IMG/VR virus record: IMGVR_UViG_3300030380_004057
Location: 3,849 to 67,848 of that record
Origin: a virus
Reading direction: 5' to 3' (one strand)
Length of the DNA: 64,000 nucleotides
Each line of letters begins with the position of its first letter. Position 1 is the stretch's first letter. Positions 22,290-32,800 of this stretch are shown one piece after another. Below the pieces are notes generated by a model. The model was given only the letters and a program-made list of their open reading frames with translations, made no database searches and had not been told where the DNA came from. The position numbers and the translations under genes were made by a program.

Positions 22290-23840
22290 ATGCAAAATCC
22301 ACAAGACATTGTGAAGACTTTAACATTTGGCAGTAATGCTAAAGAAAAAGTCTTTGCAGGTATAGAAAAACTCACAAATGCTGTTAGCTCCACACTTGGA
22401 GCTAGCGGTAAATGTGTGATATTAGAAGACTTCATGGGTAGACCCATGATTACAAAAGACGGTGTAACTGTTGCTAACTCTGTTAATTTAAGAGAACCCG
22501 TAGAAAATATAGGTGCTGTATTAATTAAAGAAGCAGCTAGGAAAACAGTTGGCGAAGCTGGTGATGGAACTACAACTGCTACTGTACTAGCTCACGCTAT
22601 ATTAAACGAAGCTTATAAAAACAAAGGTAGTGATAGTTTAAGAAGTATAAAACAAGATATACAAGAAGCTTGTAATAAAACCGTTGAATATTTAGAAAAT
22701 ATATCAGTACCAGTTGAAGGTGATATGGTAGATCAAGTAGCTACAATATCATCAAACAATGACGAAAGCTTAGGTAAAGTTATTGGCGAGGCTTTTAAAC
22801 AAGTTGGTAAAAACGGTACTGTAATGATGGATCCTGATACTAAATCAGAAGACACTACAGTTGAGTTAGTTTCGGGTTCGCAGATAAATCAAGGATTTGC
22901 TAACGCAAACTTTGTAACAGATACAGGTAAACAAACTGTTACATTAGAAAAGCCTTTAGTATTACTAGTTAGCTCACCAATAGCATCAGTAAGAAAAATA
23001 CAAACTGTATTAGAGCATGCTGTTAAACAAAATAGATCAATACTAATAATAGGTGAATTAGAAAAACAACCTATGGCTGCATTAGTAATGAATAAAATAA
23101 AAGGTAATATAAAGGCTAGTGTTATAGCACCACCTGGTTTTAGCTTTTGGAAAAGAGACTTTTTAGATGATATTGCTGCTGTTACAGGAGCTACACATAT
23201 AAATGAAGAATATGGTGATGATGTAGATTTAATTACACCTGATATGCTAGGTGAATGTGAAAGATGTGTGTCTGATAGCAAGTCAACAGTTTTAAAAGTA
23301 GCTGAAATACCTGAAGAAGCTAAAGAAAGAATAAAAGCTATAGAAGATCAAATAAAAACTCTTGATCCTAGTTTAAGAACTCAAAAGCTAGAAGAGCGTT
23401 TAGCTATATTATCAGGTAACGTTGCAGTAATATCAATAGGTGCAAACTCAGACGTTGAGTTTAAAGAAAAGAAAGATAGAGTTGATGATGCAATACACGC
23501 TACCAAAGCCGCGGTAAAAGAAGGTATAGTTCCTGGCGGCGGTGTAGCTTTATTAAATGCTGCTAGCAGTATTAAAGAAAAAACTGAAGGCACTAATATA
23601 TTTATAGAAGCAGTTAAGTATCCATATAAAACAATACTTAAAAATGCTGGTTTAGAATATGTGCCACAAAAAGGTAAAGGTAAAGGTATAAATGTTATAA
23701 CTGGTGAAACAGTTAATATGATCAATGAAGGCATTATTGATCCTTTACTTGTAACTAAAAGTGCATTAAAAAATGCAGTATCTGTTGCAACTACTATATT
23801 ATCAACTGACTGTGTAATTAGTAATATGAGAGAAGAATGA
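22290..23840 (+). CDS. groEL: Phage GroEL-like chaperonin (Hsp60)
   Basis: 516 residues, recognisable end to end as GroEL. ATP site: TKDGVTVA (D57, E. coli D52), GDGTTTATVLA at 91-101 (D92, E. coli D87), and in the C-terminal half RVDDAIHATKAAVKEG and VPGGGVALL. Apical domain is more diverged (QGFANANFVTD in place of RGYLSPYF; PPGFSFWKRD in place of APGFGDRRK), so substrate range may differ. The Gly/Met-rich C-terminal tail of bacterial GroEL is missing, which accounts for much of the shorter length. Four-base overlap with the groES-like gene, in the order groEL-groES, opposite to bacteria. Likely folds phage proteins such as capsid or fibres. Confidence 0.96.
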   Translation: MQNPQDIVKTLTFGSNAKEKVFAGIEKLTNAVSSTLGASGKCVILEDFMGRPMITKDGVTVANSVNLREPVENIGAVLIKEAARKTVGEAGDGTTTATVLAHAILNEAYKNKGSDSLRSIKQDIQEACNKTVEYLENISVPVEGDMVDQVATISSNNDESLGKVIGEAFKQVGKNGTVMMDPDTKSEDTTVELVSGSQINQGFANANFVTDTGKQTVTLEKPLVLLVSSPIASVRKIQTVLEHAVKQNRSILIIGELEKQPMAALVMNKIKGNIKASVIAPPGFSFWKRDFLDDIAAVTGATHINEEYGDDVDLITPDMLGECERCVSDSKSTVLKVAEIPEEAKERIKAIEDQIKTLDPSLRTQKLEERLAILSGNVAVISIGANSDVEFKEKKDRVDDAIHATKAAVKEGIVPGGGVALLNAASSIKEKTEGTNIFIEAVKYPYKTILKNAGLEYVPQKGKGKGINVITGETVNMINEGIIDPLLVTKSALKNAVSVATTILSTDCVISNMREE

Positions 23841-24097
23841 AGGCGGTAGGTAATTATTTAGTTATAGAAGAAGTAAAACAAAAACCAACTAAAACAAAAG
23901 GCGGTTTACTTCTTACAGATAAAATAAAAGAAGACATAAGATACAGACAAGGTGTTGTGAAAAGCGTTGGTAGTTTAGTTCAAGGCGTTAAAGCTGATGA
24001 CAATATATACTACGATAAGCATGCTGGTTTTAATGTAGAAATAGATGAAAACATATTTCTTGTAATAAAACAGCAAGACGTTGTTATTATCTTATGA
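23837..24097 (+). CDS. groES: Phage GroES-like co-chaperonin
   Basis: 86 residues (bacterial GroES, about 97). Opening VGNYLVIEEV, the mobile loop TKTKGGLLLTD (E. coli SAGGIVLTG region) with the GG-hydrophobic triplet that docks on GroEL, then RQGVVKSVG, a DNIYYDKHAG segment and IKQQDVVIIL. The short beta-roof hairpin seems reduced. Four-base ATGA overlap with groEL means coupled expression, so the phage supplies a complete chamber with lid. Confidence 0.9.
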   Translation: MKAVGNYLVIEEVKQKPTKTKGGLLLTDKIKEDIRYRQGVVKSVGSLVQGVKADDNIYYDKHAGFNVEIDENIFLVIKQQDVVIIL

Positions 24098-24540
24098 GAA
24101 AATTAGAAGCCAAAGATCTTAGAAGCATAGGTTTGTTTAAGCATTATCGTATTATACGTAAATGGGCTTGTAAAACAAACAAGTTAAAAGATGCTGATCT
24201 CGAACTTCTAATTTACTTTGATTGTATGGAGCTGTTTACAAGAAAAGATTATATAGACGGAGTTTATACTTTTTCATGGGATAAAAATCGTTGGGAACGT
24301 TTAAGGCGTGATGGCTGGATAACTGTTTGGCGACAAAGAAACAACACAACTCAAAAATATACAATATATAAAACATCATTTAAGTGTAGCCAACTTATTA
24401 GTAGGATATACAGGATGTTACTTGGTCAAGAAGATTTACCAACTAGTTTACGTAGAAATAAAATAATGGAAGGTAAATCATACTCTGACAAAGTTATGAT
24501 AAAAGCAATAAACTTAGTTAATAAAGATAATAACAATTAA
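24094..24540 (+). CDS. Hypothetical winged-helix-like protein, 148 aa
   Basis: 148 residues, basic. LKDADLELLIYFDCMELFTR, then WDKNRWERLRRDGWITVWRQ and YTIYKTSFKCSQL look like helices plus a beta wing as in MarR-type winged helix domains, but the match is by shape only. Overlaps groES by four bases, so it belongs to the chaperonin transcription unit. Could regulate late genes or act in assembly. Confidence 0.6.
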   Translation: MRKLEAKDLRSIGLFKHYRIIRKWACKTNKLKDADLELLIYFDCMELFTRKDYIDGVYTFSWDKNRWERLRRDGWITVWRQRNNTTQKYTIYKTSFKCSQLISRIYRMLLGQEDLPTSLRRNKIMEGKSYSDKVMIKAINLVNKDNNN

Positions 24541-24551
24541 ACAAACAAAAA

Positions 24552-25127
24552 ATGGCATACGGAGATATAACAGGTAGTCCACACTCTTACAGAGCACCAT
24601 CATTACCAGGTGTACAAACAGTTAGAAAAGCTGTAGTTTTAAAAGATGCAACAACTCTTGGTAGTGCTGCTATAAACTATTTAGACAATACAAAAGATTT
24701 AAATGAGCTTTCTACAGTTGAGCACACTGAAAGAGGTGCTGGTATTTATATTGGTACAGCTGGCAATATATGTGTTAACCTTTCTGGTCAAAAGAAAATA
24801 GTAGACGGTGGCGCTACGTCAAGCGCTACTACAAACAAGTTAGTTGATTCAACGCAAAACTTTACAAGTACAGTACAACCTAGAGATTTAGTAGTAAATA
24901 CTACTGATGGTACAGTTGCTTTTGTAGGAGCTGTAGATAGTGACACTACGCTTAGTTTAGTAGACGCTGCTAATAGTAATTCTGACATTATGACTAGTGG
25001 TGAAGCATATGAAATACACAGACCAATAGTGTTTCAAAATATAGCGGCTGGATCTTTTTTACCAATTGAGGTTGATAGAGTATTTGCATTTGCAACTACT
25101 GCTGACGACATAATGGCTATATACTAG
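24552..25127 (+). CDS. Putative virion structural protein, 191 aa
   Basis: 191 residues, Thr/Ser/Ala/Gly-rich and beta-predicted, opening MAYGDITGSPHSYRAPSLPG, with LVDSTQNFTSTVQPRDLVVN typical of phage particle proteins. Near the fibre genes. Possible fibre-base or decoration protein. No family name justified. Confidence 0.6.
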   Translation: MAYGDITGSPHSYRAPSLPGVQTVRKAVVLKDATTLGSAAINYLDNTKDLNELSTVEHTERGAGIYIGTAGNICVNLSGQKKIVDGGATSSATTNKLVDSTQNFTSTVQPRDLVVNTTDGTVAFVGAVDSDTTLSLVDAANSNSDIMTSGEAYEIHRPIVFQNIAAGSFLPIEVDRVFAFATTADDIMAIY

Positions 25128-25130
25128 AGC

Positions 25131-25280
25131 ATGGCTTTATTAGGTATAAAAGCAAATATAGTGTACAGTGAGCAGATAACTAATGCTGACACTAGAACAA
25201 GTGCGTTTAACTTACGCGCAGACTTTACTGAACTGAAAGCTGATTCAACTCTTTTCTCAGCTGATGCTAACCAAATGTAA
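25131..25280 (+). CDS. Small hypothetical protein, 49 aa
   Basis: 49 residues, MALLGIKANIVYSEQITNAD, ending in a helix (RADFTELKADSTLF). Sits three bases after the structural gene and ten before the giant fibre. Probably a virion or assembly protein; unassigned. Confidence 0.6.
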   Translation: MALLGIKANIVYSEQITNADTRTSAFNLRADFTELKADSTLFSADANQM

Positions 25281-25290
25281 TACATAACAC

Positions 25291-28200
25291 ATGGCTAAAC
25301 AAACTATTAATATAGGTACAAGCGCTAATGATGGAACTGGCTCTACGCTCAGGGAAGCATTTGATATTTGTAACGATAACTTCACAGAAATTTACGGTGG
25401 TACAACATCAGCCTTAGGATTTAAATCTGAGGGAACTAACTTCACAGGATCACTTTTAATCGGTCACAGTACAACTGGTGTAATTTCATCTGCAGAACAA
25501 AATACTGGTGTAGGTATAGAAGCATTAGACTCTTTAACAACTGGTGACGCTAACGTAGCTATTGGTTATCAAGCTGGTACATCTATTTCAACAGGTCTTA
25601 GAAACGTATTAGTAGGTACAGGAGCTGGAGATACTTTAAATGTAGGTAGCTATAATGTAGCTGTAGGTGCTTTTGCTTTAAGCTCAGAGGACGGTAATGG
25701 AAGAAATATAGCTATTGGTTACGCTGCTTTAAATCAACAAAATGCTGGCGCTGAAGCTTATAATGTTGCTGTAGGTTTTGAAGCTGGTAAATCAGTTTCA
25801 ACAGGTACAAATAATGTTATAATAGGTGGACTTGCGGGAGACTCTTTAACTACATCAGGTGCTAATGTTGCAGTTGGATATCAAGCTTTAAGTTTTGAAG
25901 ACACGACAGGTGGTGTAACAGCAATAGGTTATCAAGCGTTAAAAACTCAAAACACTTCAAGTACATCTTACAATGTAGCTGTAGGATATCAAGCTGGTAA
26001 AGAAGTTACAACAGGAACTCACAACACATTAATAGGAGGTTTAGCAGGTGATAGTATTACTACTGGTGCTGATAACGTAGCAGTTGGATATAATGCTTTA
26101 AGTTCAATAGACTCTGGCGCTAGAAACATAGCTATTGGTTACGAAAGCTTAAAATCTCAAAACGTTGGTGGTATCGCGTATAACGTAGCTGTGGGTCATA
26201 AGTCTGGAACAAATATTACAACAGGTACATTAAACACTATTGTTGGTGGATTAGCTGGTGATGCTTTAACAGAAGGGGCTGGAAATGTTGCTGTTGGCTA
26301 CCAAGCTTTGTCAAGTGAAGATGGGCACGGTACTAACGTTGCAATAGGACATAATTCTTTAGCAACACTAAACGCTGGCGCGGACGCTTATAATATTGCT
26401 GTTGGGTATAACTCAGGTATGGGTATGACAACAGGTACACAAAATACTATTATAGGTGGTTTAGCTGGCGACGCATTAACTAGTGGAGCTAATAATGTAG
26501 CTGTTGGTTATCTTGCTTTATCAACTGAAGATACTAACGGACACAATGTTGCGATAGGTAGAAAAGCTTTACAAAATTTAGATGCAGGTGTAGACGCATA
26601 CAATACAGCTGTTGGTTCAAGCGCTGGTGTATCAGTTACAACAGGTACATTAAACACTATTATGGGTGGATTAGCAGGTAGTGCGTTGACTACTGGTGAA
26701 AAAAATGTAGCAATAGGTTATAACGCTTTAACCACAGAAGATACAGGTGATAGAAGTGTTGCAATAGGACATGGTGCGTTAAGATATCAAAACAACGATG
26801 CTAGTAATTATAATACAGCAGTAGGTTATGATGCTGGAACAAATGTTACAACAGGTAAACAAAACACTATTGTAGGTGGACTCGCAGGAGACGCATTAAC
26901 AACAGGCCAATTTAATGTTGCCTTAGGTTACTCGGCTTTATCTTCTGAAGATTCTTATGGTAAAACTGTAGCTATTGGTTATCTTGCTTTAGCAACTCAA
27001 AATGCAAGCACTGATACTTTCAATATTGCTGTAGGTATGGAAGCTGGTAAATTTGTTACAACAGGTACTAACAACACAATAGTTGGAGGTTTAGCTGGTG
27101 ACGCACTTACAACAGGTTCGTTTAACACAGTATTTGGTTTTGGAGCTTTAGGTAGTGAGGATGCTCACGGTAGAAATGTTGCTGTAGGTTATCTTGCGTT
27201 GACAGCCCAAAATGCTGGAGCAGACGCCTATAATGTGGCTGTTGGTTTTAGCGCAGGCGCAGCTGTTACAACAGGTACACAAAATATAATTATAGGTGGT
27301 CTTGCAGGAGATGCTTTAACTACTAGCGCTGGTAACGTAGCTATAGGTTATCAATCTTTAAGTGCTCAGGAAACACACGGTACGAACACAGCAATTGGAT
27401 ATAGAACTTTAAAAAATCAAAACGCCAGTTCATTCCCTTATAATGTTGCGGTAGGTTATGATGCTGGTTTGTCTGTTACAACAGGTGTTCAAAATACAAT
27501 ACTAGGAGGTTTAGCAGGTGATGCTTTAACTTCTGGCTCTTTTAATGTTGCTTTAGGATACGCTGCTTTATCCGCTGAAGATACAGGTAATAAAAACATA
27601 GCTATAGGTTTTCAAGCTTTAGTAAATCAAAATATTGATGGAGATATATACAACATTGCTATAGGACATAATGCAGGCGCAGCTGTTACAACAGGTATAC
27701 AAAATACATTAATCGGTGGTTTAGCAGGGGATGCTTTAACTACAGGATCTGCTAACGTAGCTTTAGGTTACGCTGCTTTAAGCGGTGAAGATGGACACGG
27801 TGGTAATATTGCTATAGGATATAGAGCTTTAGTTGTTCAAAACGCTGGTGCTGATAAATATAATGTAGCTATTGGTTATCAAGCTGGTCATACGATGACG
27901 ACAGGTGGGCCAAATGTTGTTATTGGAGGTTTTGCTGGAGACGCATTAACAATAGGTAGAGATTCTGTAGCAATAGGTTATGAAGCTTTATCTGCAGAAG
28001 ACGAAGGTAGCTTTAATACAGCTATAGGTTTTAGAGCTTTAAAAACACAAAATGCGGGTGCAGATGCTTATAATGTTGCGGTAGGATATAATGCTGGTGT
28101 TGCTGTTACAACAGGTATTAATAATACATTAATAGGTGGTGAAGCTGGTGACGCGTTAACAACAGGAAGTCAAAACGTAGCTATAGGTAAGAGCGCACTT

Positions 28201-29895
28201 GGAAATGAAGATGGTGGTAGTGGTAATGTAGCTATTGGTCATCAAGCTTTAACAACTTTAAATGCTGGTTCAGATGCTTACAACGTAGCTATAGGTAGAA
28301 GCGCGTTAGCAGCTGCTACAACAGGAGTAAGAAACATAGGTATCGGTGGTTTTGCTGCAGACACAATGACTACAGGTTCTGACAATATTGCTATTGGTCA
28401 CGCTGCTCTAACTACAGAAGATGCTCACGGTAAAAATATAGCTATTGGTAGTTTTACATTAGAAGATCAAGACGCAGGCGCAGATGCTTATAATGTAGCT
28501 ATAGGCCATGGCGCAGGTAAAGAAATTACAACAGGTGTTCTAAATACTATAATAGGAGGTCTTGCAGGTGACGCATTAACTACAGGTGGAGCCAACACTG
28601 TTATAGGTTATCAAGCTTTGTCTAGTGAAGATGGTCATGGTAAAAATGTAGCTATTGGTTATCAATCTTTACTTTCACAAAACGCTGGTGCAGATGCTTA
28701 TAACGTTGCAATAGGCTTTACTGCTGGTTTATCTATTACAACAGGTTTATATAACACTGTTTTAGGTGGTTTAGCATTAGATGGCTTGACTACTGGTGCT
28801 GAAAATGTAGCATTAGGTTATCAAGCTTTAACATCAGCTAATAGTAATGAATCAAGAAACGTAGCTGTTGGTTCATACGCGTTACAGCAATTAGATAATG
28901 GATCTACTGGTAATACATATAACACTGCTGTTGGTTATTCAGCTGGTTTATTAATGACATCAGGTATTAGAAATACAATAATAGGTGGTTTAGCTGGCGA
29001 TGCGCTTACAACAGGAAGTCAAAACGTAGCTATAGGTTATCAATCTTTATCTACTGAAGACGCGCACGGTAAAAATGTAGCTATTGGTTATCAATCTTTA
29101 CTTGCACAAGACGCAGGCGCAGATGCTTATAATGTAGCAGTAGGTTATCAAGCAGGAAAATCAGTTACAACAGGTGTTTCAAATACTATATTAGGTGGTC
29201 AAGCAGGTGATGCACTAACTACAGGTAGTTATAGTGTTGCTGTTGGGCATCTTGCTTTAGGTGCTGAAGACACAGAAAGTGCAAATGTTGCTATGGGTTA
29301 TAAAGCTCTTTTTGTTCAAAATGGTGGTAACAATAATACATCTATTGGTTATCAATCAGGTATGGCTATAAGCACAGGAGATCAAAATACTATTTTAGGT
29401 GCAATAGCTGGAGACGCATTAACCACAGGATCAGCTAATACAATTATAGGTTATAATGCTTCTGCTGGATCTGTTAGTGAAGGTAATTCAACGGTTATAG
29501 GTTCTGGCGCAGCTGGTAATGGTAGTAATACAGTTACATTAGGTAATGGATCTATAAGTGGTTTACATTGTCAAGTAAGTAGTATATCTGCTTTATCAGA
29601 TAAAAGAGATAAAACAAATATTGAAGACTCTGAATATGGTTTAAATATAATAGAAGATTTAAAACCTGTAACATTTGAGTGGGATCAAAGAGATGGTAAT
29701 AGAAAAGGTTTAAAAGATGTAGGATTTATTGCTCAAGATTTGCAAGAATTAGATGACGACTATATAAGATTAGTTGAATCTAGTAATCCAGAAAAACTAC
29801 AAGCAACGTATGGTAGGTTGATACCAATTATGGCAAAAGCAATACAAGAATTAAGTGCAGAAGTAAAAGAATTAAAAAAACAAATAAATGGCTAA
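25291..29895 (+). CDS. Giant repeat fibre with C-terminal S74 self-cleaving chaperone domain, 1534 aa
   Basis: 1534 residues. Residues 1-38 are the attachment segment INIGTSANDGTGSTLREAF with NDNFTEIY. About residues 60-1390 are tandem repeats of exactly 70 residues (210 bases) for most of their length, roughly 18 copies, each with NVAVGYxALSSED, NVAIGYxAL, QNAGADAYNVAVGY and TTGTxNTIIGGLAGDALTTG, a YadA-like trimeric beta-roll. The last 105 residues are a Peptidase S74 intramolecular chaperone (LSDKRDKTNI, then FEWDQRDG, VGFIAQDLQE, YGRLIPIMAKAIQEL), which trimerises the fibre and cuts itself off. Predicted main host-recognition fibre. Overlaps the next fibre gene by eight bases. Confidence 0.88.
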   Translation: MAKQTINIGTSANDGTGSTLREAFDICNDNFTEIYGGTTSALGFKSEGTNFTGSLLIGHSTTGVISSAEQNTGVGIEALDSLTTGDANVAIGYQAGTSISTGLRNVLVGTGAGDTLNVGSYNVAVGAFALSSEDGNGRNIAIGYAALNQQNAGAEAYNVAVGFEAGKSVSTGTNNVIIGGLAGDSLTTSGANVAVGYQALSFEDTTGGVTAIGYQALKTQNTSSTSYNVAVGYQAGKEVTTGTHNTLIGGLAGDSITTGADNVAVGYNALSSIDSGARNIAIGYESLKSQNVGGIAYNVAVGHKSGTNITTGTLNTIVGGLAGDALTEGAGNVAVGYQALSSEDGHGTNVAIGHNSLATLNAGADAYNIAVGYNSGMGMTTGTQNTIIGGLAGDALTSGANNVAVGYLALSTEDTNGHNVAIGRKALQNLDAGVDAYNTAVGSSAGVSVTTGTLNTIMGGLAGSALTTGEKNVAIGYNALTTEDTGDRSVAIGHGALRYQNNDASNYNTAVGYDAGTNVTTGKQNTIVGGLAGDALTTGQFNVALGYSALSSEDSYGKTVAIGYLALATQNASTDTFNIAVGMEAGKFVTTGTNNTIVGGLAGDALTTGSFNTVFGFGALGSEDAHGRNVAVGYLALTAQNAGADAYNVAVGFSAGAAVTTGTQNIIIGGLAGDALTTSAGNVAIGYQSLSAQETHGTNTAIGYRTLKNQNASSFPYNVAVGYDAGLSVTTGVQNTILGGLAGDALTSGSFNVALGYAALSAEDTGNKNIAIGFQALVNQNIDGDIYNIAIGHNAGAAVTTGIQNTLIGGLAGDALTTGSANVALGYAALSGEDGHGGNIAIGYRALVVQNAGADKYNVAIGYQAGHTMTTGGPNVVIGGFAGDALTIGRDSVAIGYEALSAEDEGSFNTAIGFRALKTQNAGADAYNVAVGYNAGVAVTTGINNTLIGGEAGDALTTGSQNVAIGKSALGNEDGGSGNVAIGHQALTTLNAGSDAYNVAIGRSALAAATTGVRNIGIGGFAADTMTTGSDNIAIGHAALTTEDAHGKNIAIGSFTLEDQDAGADAYNVAIGHGAGKEITTGVLNTIIGGLAGDALTTGGANTVIGYQALSSEDGHGKNVAIGYQSLLSQNAGADAYNVAIGFTAGLSITTGLYNTVLGGLALDGLTTGAENVALGYQALTSANSNESRNVAVGSYALQQLDNGSTGNTYNTAVGYSAGLLMTSGIRNTIIGGLAGDALTTGSQNVAIGYQSLSTEDAHGKNVAIGYQSLLAQDAGADAYNVAVGYQAGKSVTTGVSNTILGGQAGDALTTGSYSVAVGHLALGAEDTESANVAMGYKALFVQNGGNNNTSIGYQSGMAISTGDQNTILGAIAGDALTTGSANTIIGYNASAGSVSEGNSTVIGSGAAGNGSNTVTLGNGSISGLHCQVSSISALSDKRDKTNIEDSEYGLNIIEDLKPVTFEWDQRDGNRKGLKDVGFIAQDLQELDDDYIRLVESSNPEKLQATYGRLIPIMAKAIQELSAEVKELKKQING
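25500..29460 (+). repeat. 210-base tandem repeat array inside the fibre gene
   Basis: The GGT-GGN block coding IGGLAGDALTT recurs at 26245, 26455 and then every 210 bases to about 28770, with one longer unit near 28,830-28,980 where residues SNESRN and GSTGNTY are added. About 18 units, each diverged at the DNA level but constant in length. Confidence 0.85.
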
Positions 29896-32800
29896 ACAAA
29901 CTATTAATATAGGAACCTCAGCTAACGACGGAACTGGATCCACGCTGAGAGCAGCATTCGATATAACAAACGATAATTTTACAGAGTTATATGACGGTAG
30001 TGGTGGTTTGTTACATAAAATAGAAGGTACAAACTTTACAGGTTCATTACTTGTTGGGCATAGTACAACTGGTACGTTATCTTCTGCACAAAACAATACA
30101 GGTATAGGTATAGGTGCATTAGACGCTTTAACAAGTGGTGATAACAATGTTGCTGTAGGTAAATCTGCAGGTTCATCAATAACAACTGGTAGTTATAATG
30201 TACTTCTTGGTAGAAGCGCTGGTATTTCTTTATCAACAGGTGGTGAAAATATAGCTATAGGTTTTGCTGCTTTAAGTTTAGAAGATGGTAATGGTAAGAA
30301 TATAGCTATTGGTACAAACGCGTTAGAAGATTTAAATGCAGGTGCTGACGCATATAATATTGCTATAGGACATGATGCTGGTAGAAATATATCAACCGGT
30401 GTACAAAATACTATCATAGGTGGTCTCGCGGGTGATGCTTTAGCTACAGGTTCTGAAAATGTGGCTATAGGATATCTTGCGTTAAGCGCAGAAGATGGTC
30501 ATGGAGCAAACGTTGCTGTAGGTCATTCAGCACTTAAAGTTTTAAATGCTGGAGCTTCTGGAGTAAACGCTGCATTTGGATATGGAGCTGGTATAGCTGT
30601 ATCAACAGGTGTGCGAAACACTTTGTTAGGGTCTGAAGCAGCTGCAAGTTTAACAACTGGTAGTAATAATACAGTTATAGGTTATCAAGCAGCAGCATCT
30701 GCAGTAGATGTAGATAATGAAATAACATTAGGTAATAGTAGTGTTGCTAACGTAAGAATACCATCTGACTCAACTTTAAAAATAGGTGCTAGTGGTGATT
30801 TACAATTAGAACACCTTAGTGGTAATTCATTTATTAAAAATACAGCTGTTGGTGATTTATATATTGAAAACCAAGTTGATGATGGAGATGTTATATTTAG
30901 ATGTGATGATAGTTCTGGTGGTTTAGCTACATATTTTAAATTAGACGGCGCAAACCATGTTGTTTCAATAGCAAAGCCTTTTTTCTTTCAAGATAATGTA
31001 AAAATTTATATTGGTAATTCTTTTGATCTAGAAATATACCATGACACTACAAATAGTATTATAAACAATAAAACAAATGATTTAATTATTCAGAATTCTG
31101 CTGATGATAAAGATGTTATATTTAGATCAGATGATGGTAGTGGTGGTTTAGCTACGTATTTTAAATTAGATGGTGCCACTTCAAAGACTATATTTGAAAC
31201 AAGCACGAGGCATAAAGATAATGTAAAAGCTAACTTTGGTGATGGCGAAGATTTACAAATATATCACACTGGTACAGGTAGTATTATACAAAACTTAACA
31301 GGTAATCTAACAATAACAGAAGATCAAAACGATGGTGATATTATATTTAGGTGTGATGACGGGTCTGGCGGCACGGCTGAATATTTTAGAGTTGATGGTA
31401 GTAGCCTTTTAAATATATTTTCAAAAGATATAAGACTTATGGATAGTGTTAGGTTGAATATGGGAGATCAAAACGACCTACATTTAAGGCATAACGGAAC
31501 AAATGCTTTAGTTACAAATTCTACAGGAGATTTATTTATCACTAATGAAGCAGATGATAAGGATATAATATTTAGGTCTGATGATGGAAGTGGTGGAATA
31601 ACTGAATACTTTAGATTAGATGGTGGTAATGCAAGTGGTGGAGTTGTAACCACGCTTTTTCCAGACAACAGCAAAGTTGTTGTAGGTAACGATTCGGATG
31701 CAAGATTTTGGCATAATGGAACAAACTCATTCATACAAAACATAACAGGTGATTTAGAAATACAAAACTATGCAAATGATTCAGACATAGTATTTCAATC
31801 TGATGATGGTAGTGGTGGAATAACTGAATACTTTAGAGTTGATGGTGGTCAAGAAGTAAATGTTTTTTCTAAAAATATAAAACTAGAAGACAATATTAAA
31901 GCTATATTCGGTGGGGGTAATGATTTACAAATAGCACACGATGGTTTTGATAGCTATATAAATAATTTTACAGGAGATTTAAACATAGTTAATTTAGCCG
32001 ATGACAAAGACATTATTTTTAAATCAGATGACGGTTCTGGTGGAACAGAAACTTATTTCTTTTTAGATGGCTCGTTATCAAGTGGAAACCCAATTACAGT
32101 TTTTCCTGATAATAGTAAATTAATTTTTGGTAGTGATACAGATTTAAGGTTATTTCATAGTGGTAGTGAAGCTAAAATAGAAAATTATACAGGTAATTTA
32201 ACTATACAACAAAATGCTGATGATGGTGATATAGTATTTGAATCAGATAATGGTTCTGGTGGAACTGCTGAATATTTTAGAGTTGATGGTAGTGCTACAA
32301 ATGTTGTATTTAGTAAAGATTTACTAGTAAACACAACAGGTGGTTATTTTGAAGTAGATGTTTCAGATAATTCTCTAAAACACGCAGACAATACAAAAGC
32401 AAAGTATGGAACAGGTAATGATTTACAAATATATCACGATGGTAGTAATTCTTATATTAATAATTTTGCTGGTGAGTTAAATATATGGCAAAATGCTGAT
32501 GACAAGGATATAGTATTTGCCTCTGATAATGGAAGTGGAGGTGTTGCTGAATACTTAAGATTAGATGGAAGTGCAACACAAATAAAAATAGAAAAAGAAA
32601 CTGTATTTGCTGATAATATAAAAGCTGATTTTGGTGCAGGTGCTGATTTGCAAATCTACCACAACGGTACTAATAGTGTTATTGATAACATAACAGGCGA
32701 TTTGTTTATTAGACAATTTACTGATGATGGAGATATTAGGTTTCAAAGTGATGATGGATCAGGTGGAACAACTGAATACTTAAGATTAGATGGTGGAGTA

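Noticed and set aside
25500-29460. CRISPR-like regular spacing
   Set aside because: Units are 210 bases, diverged, in frame and coding; there are no short identical repeats with unique spacers and no cas genes.
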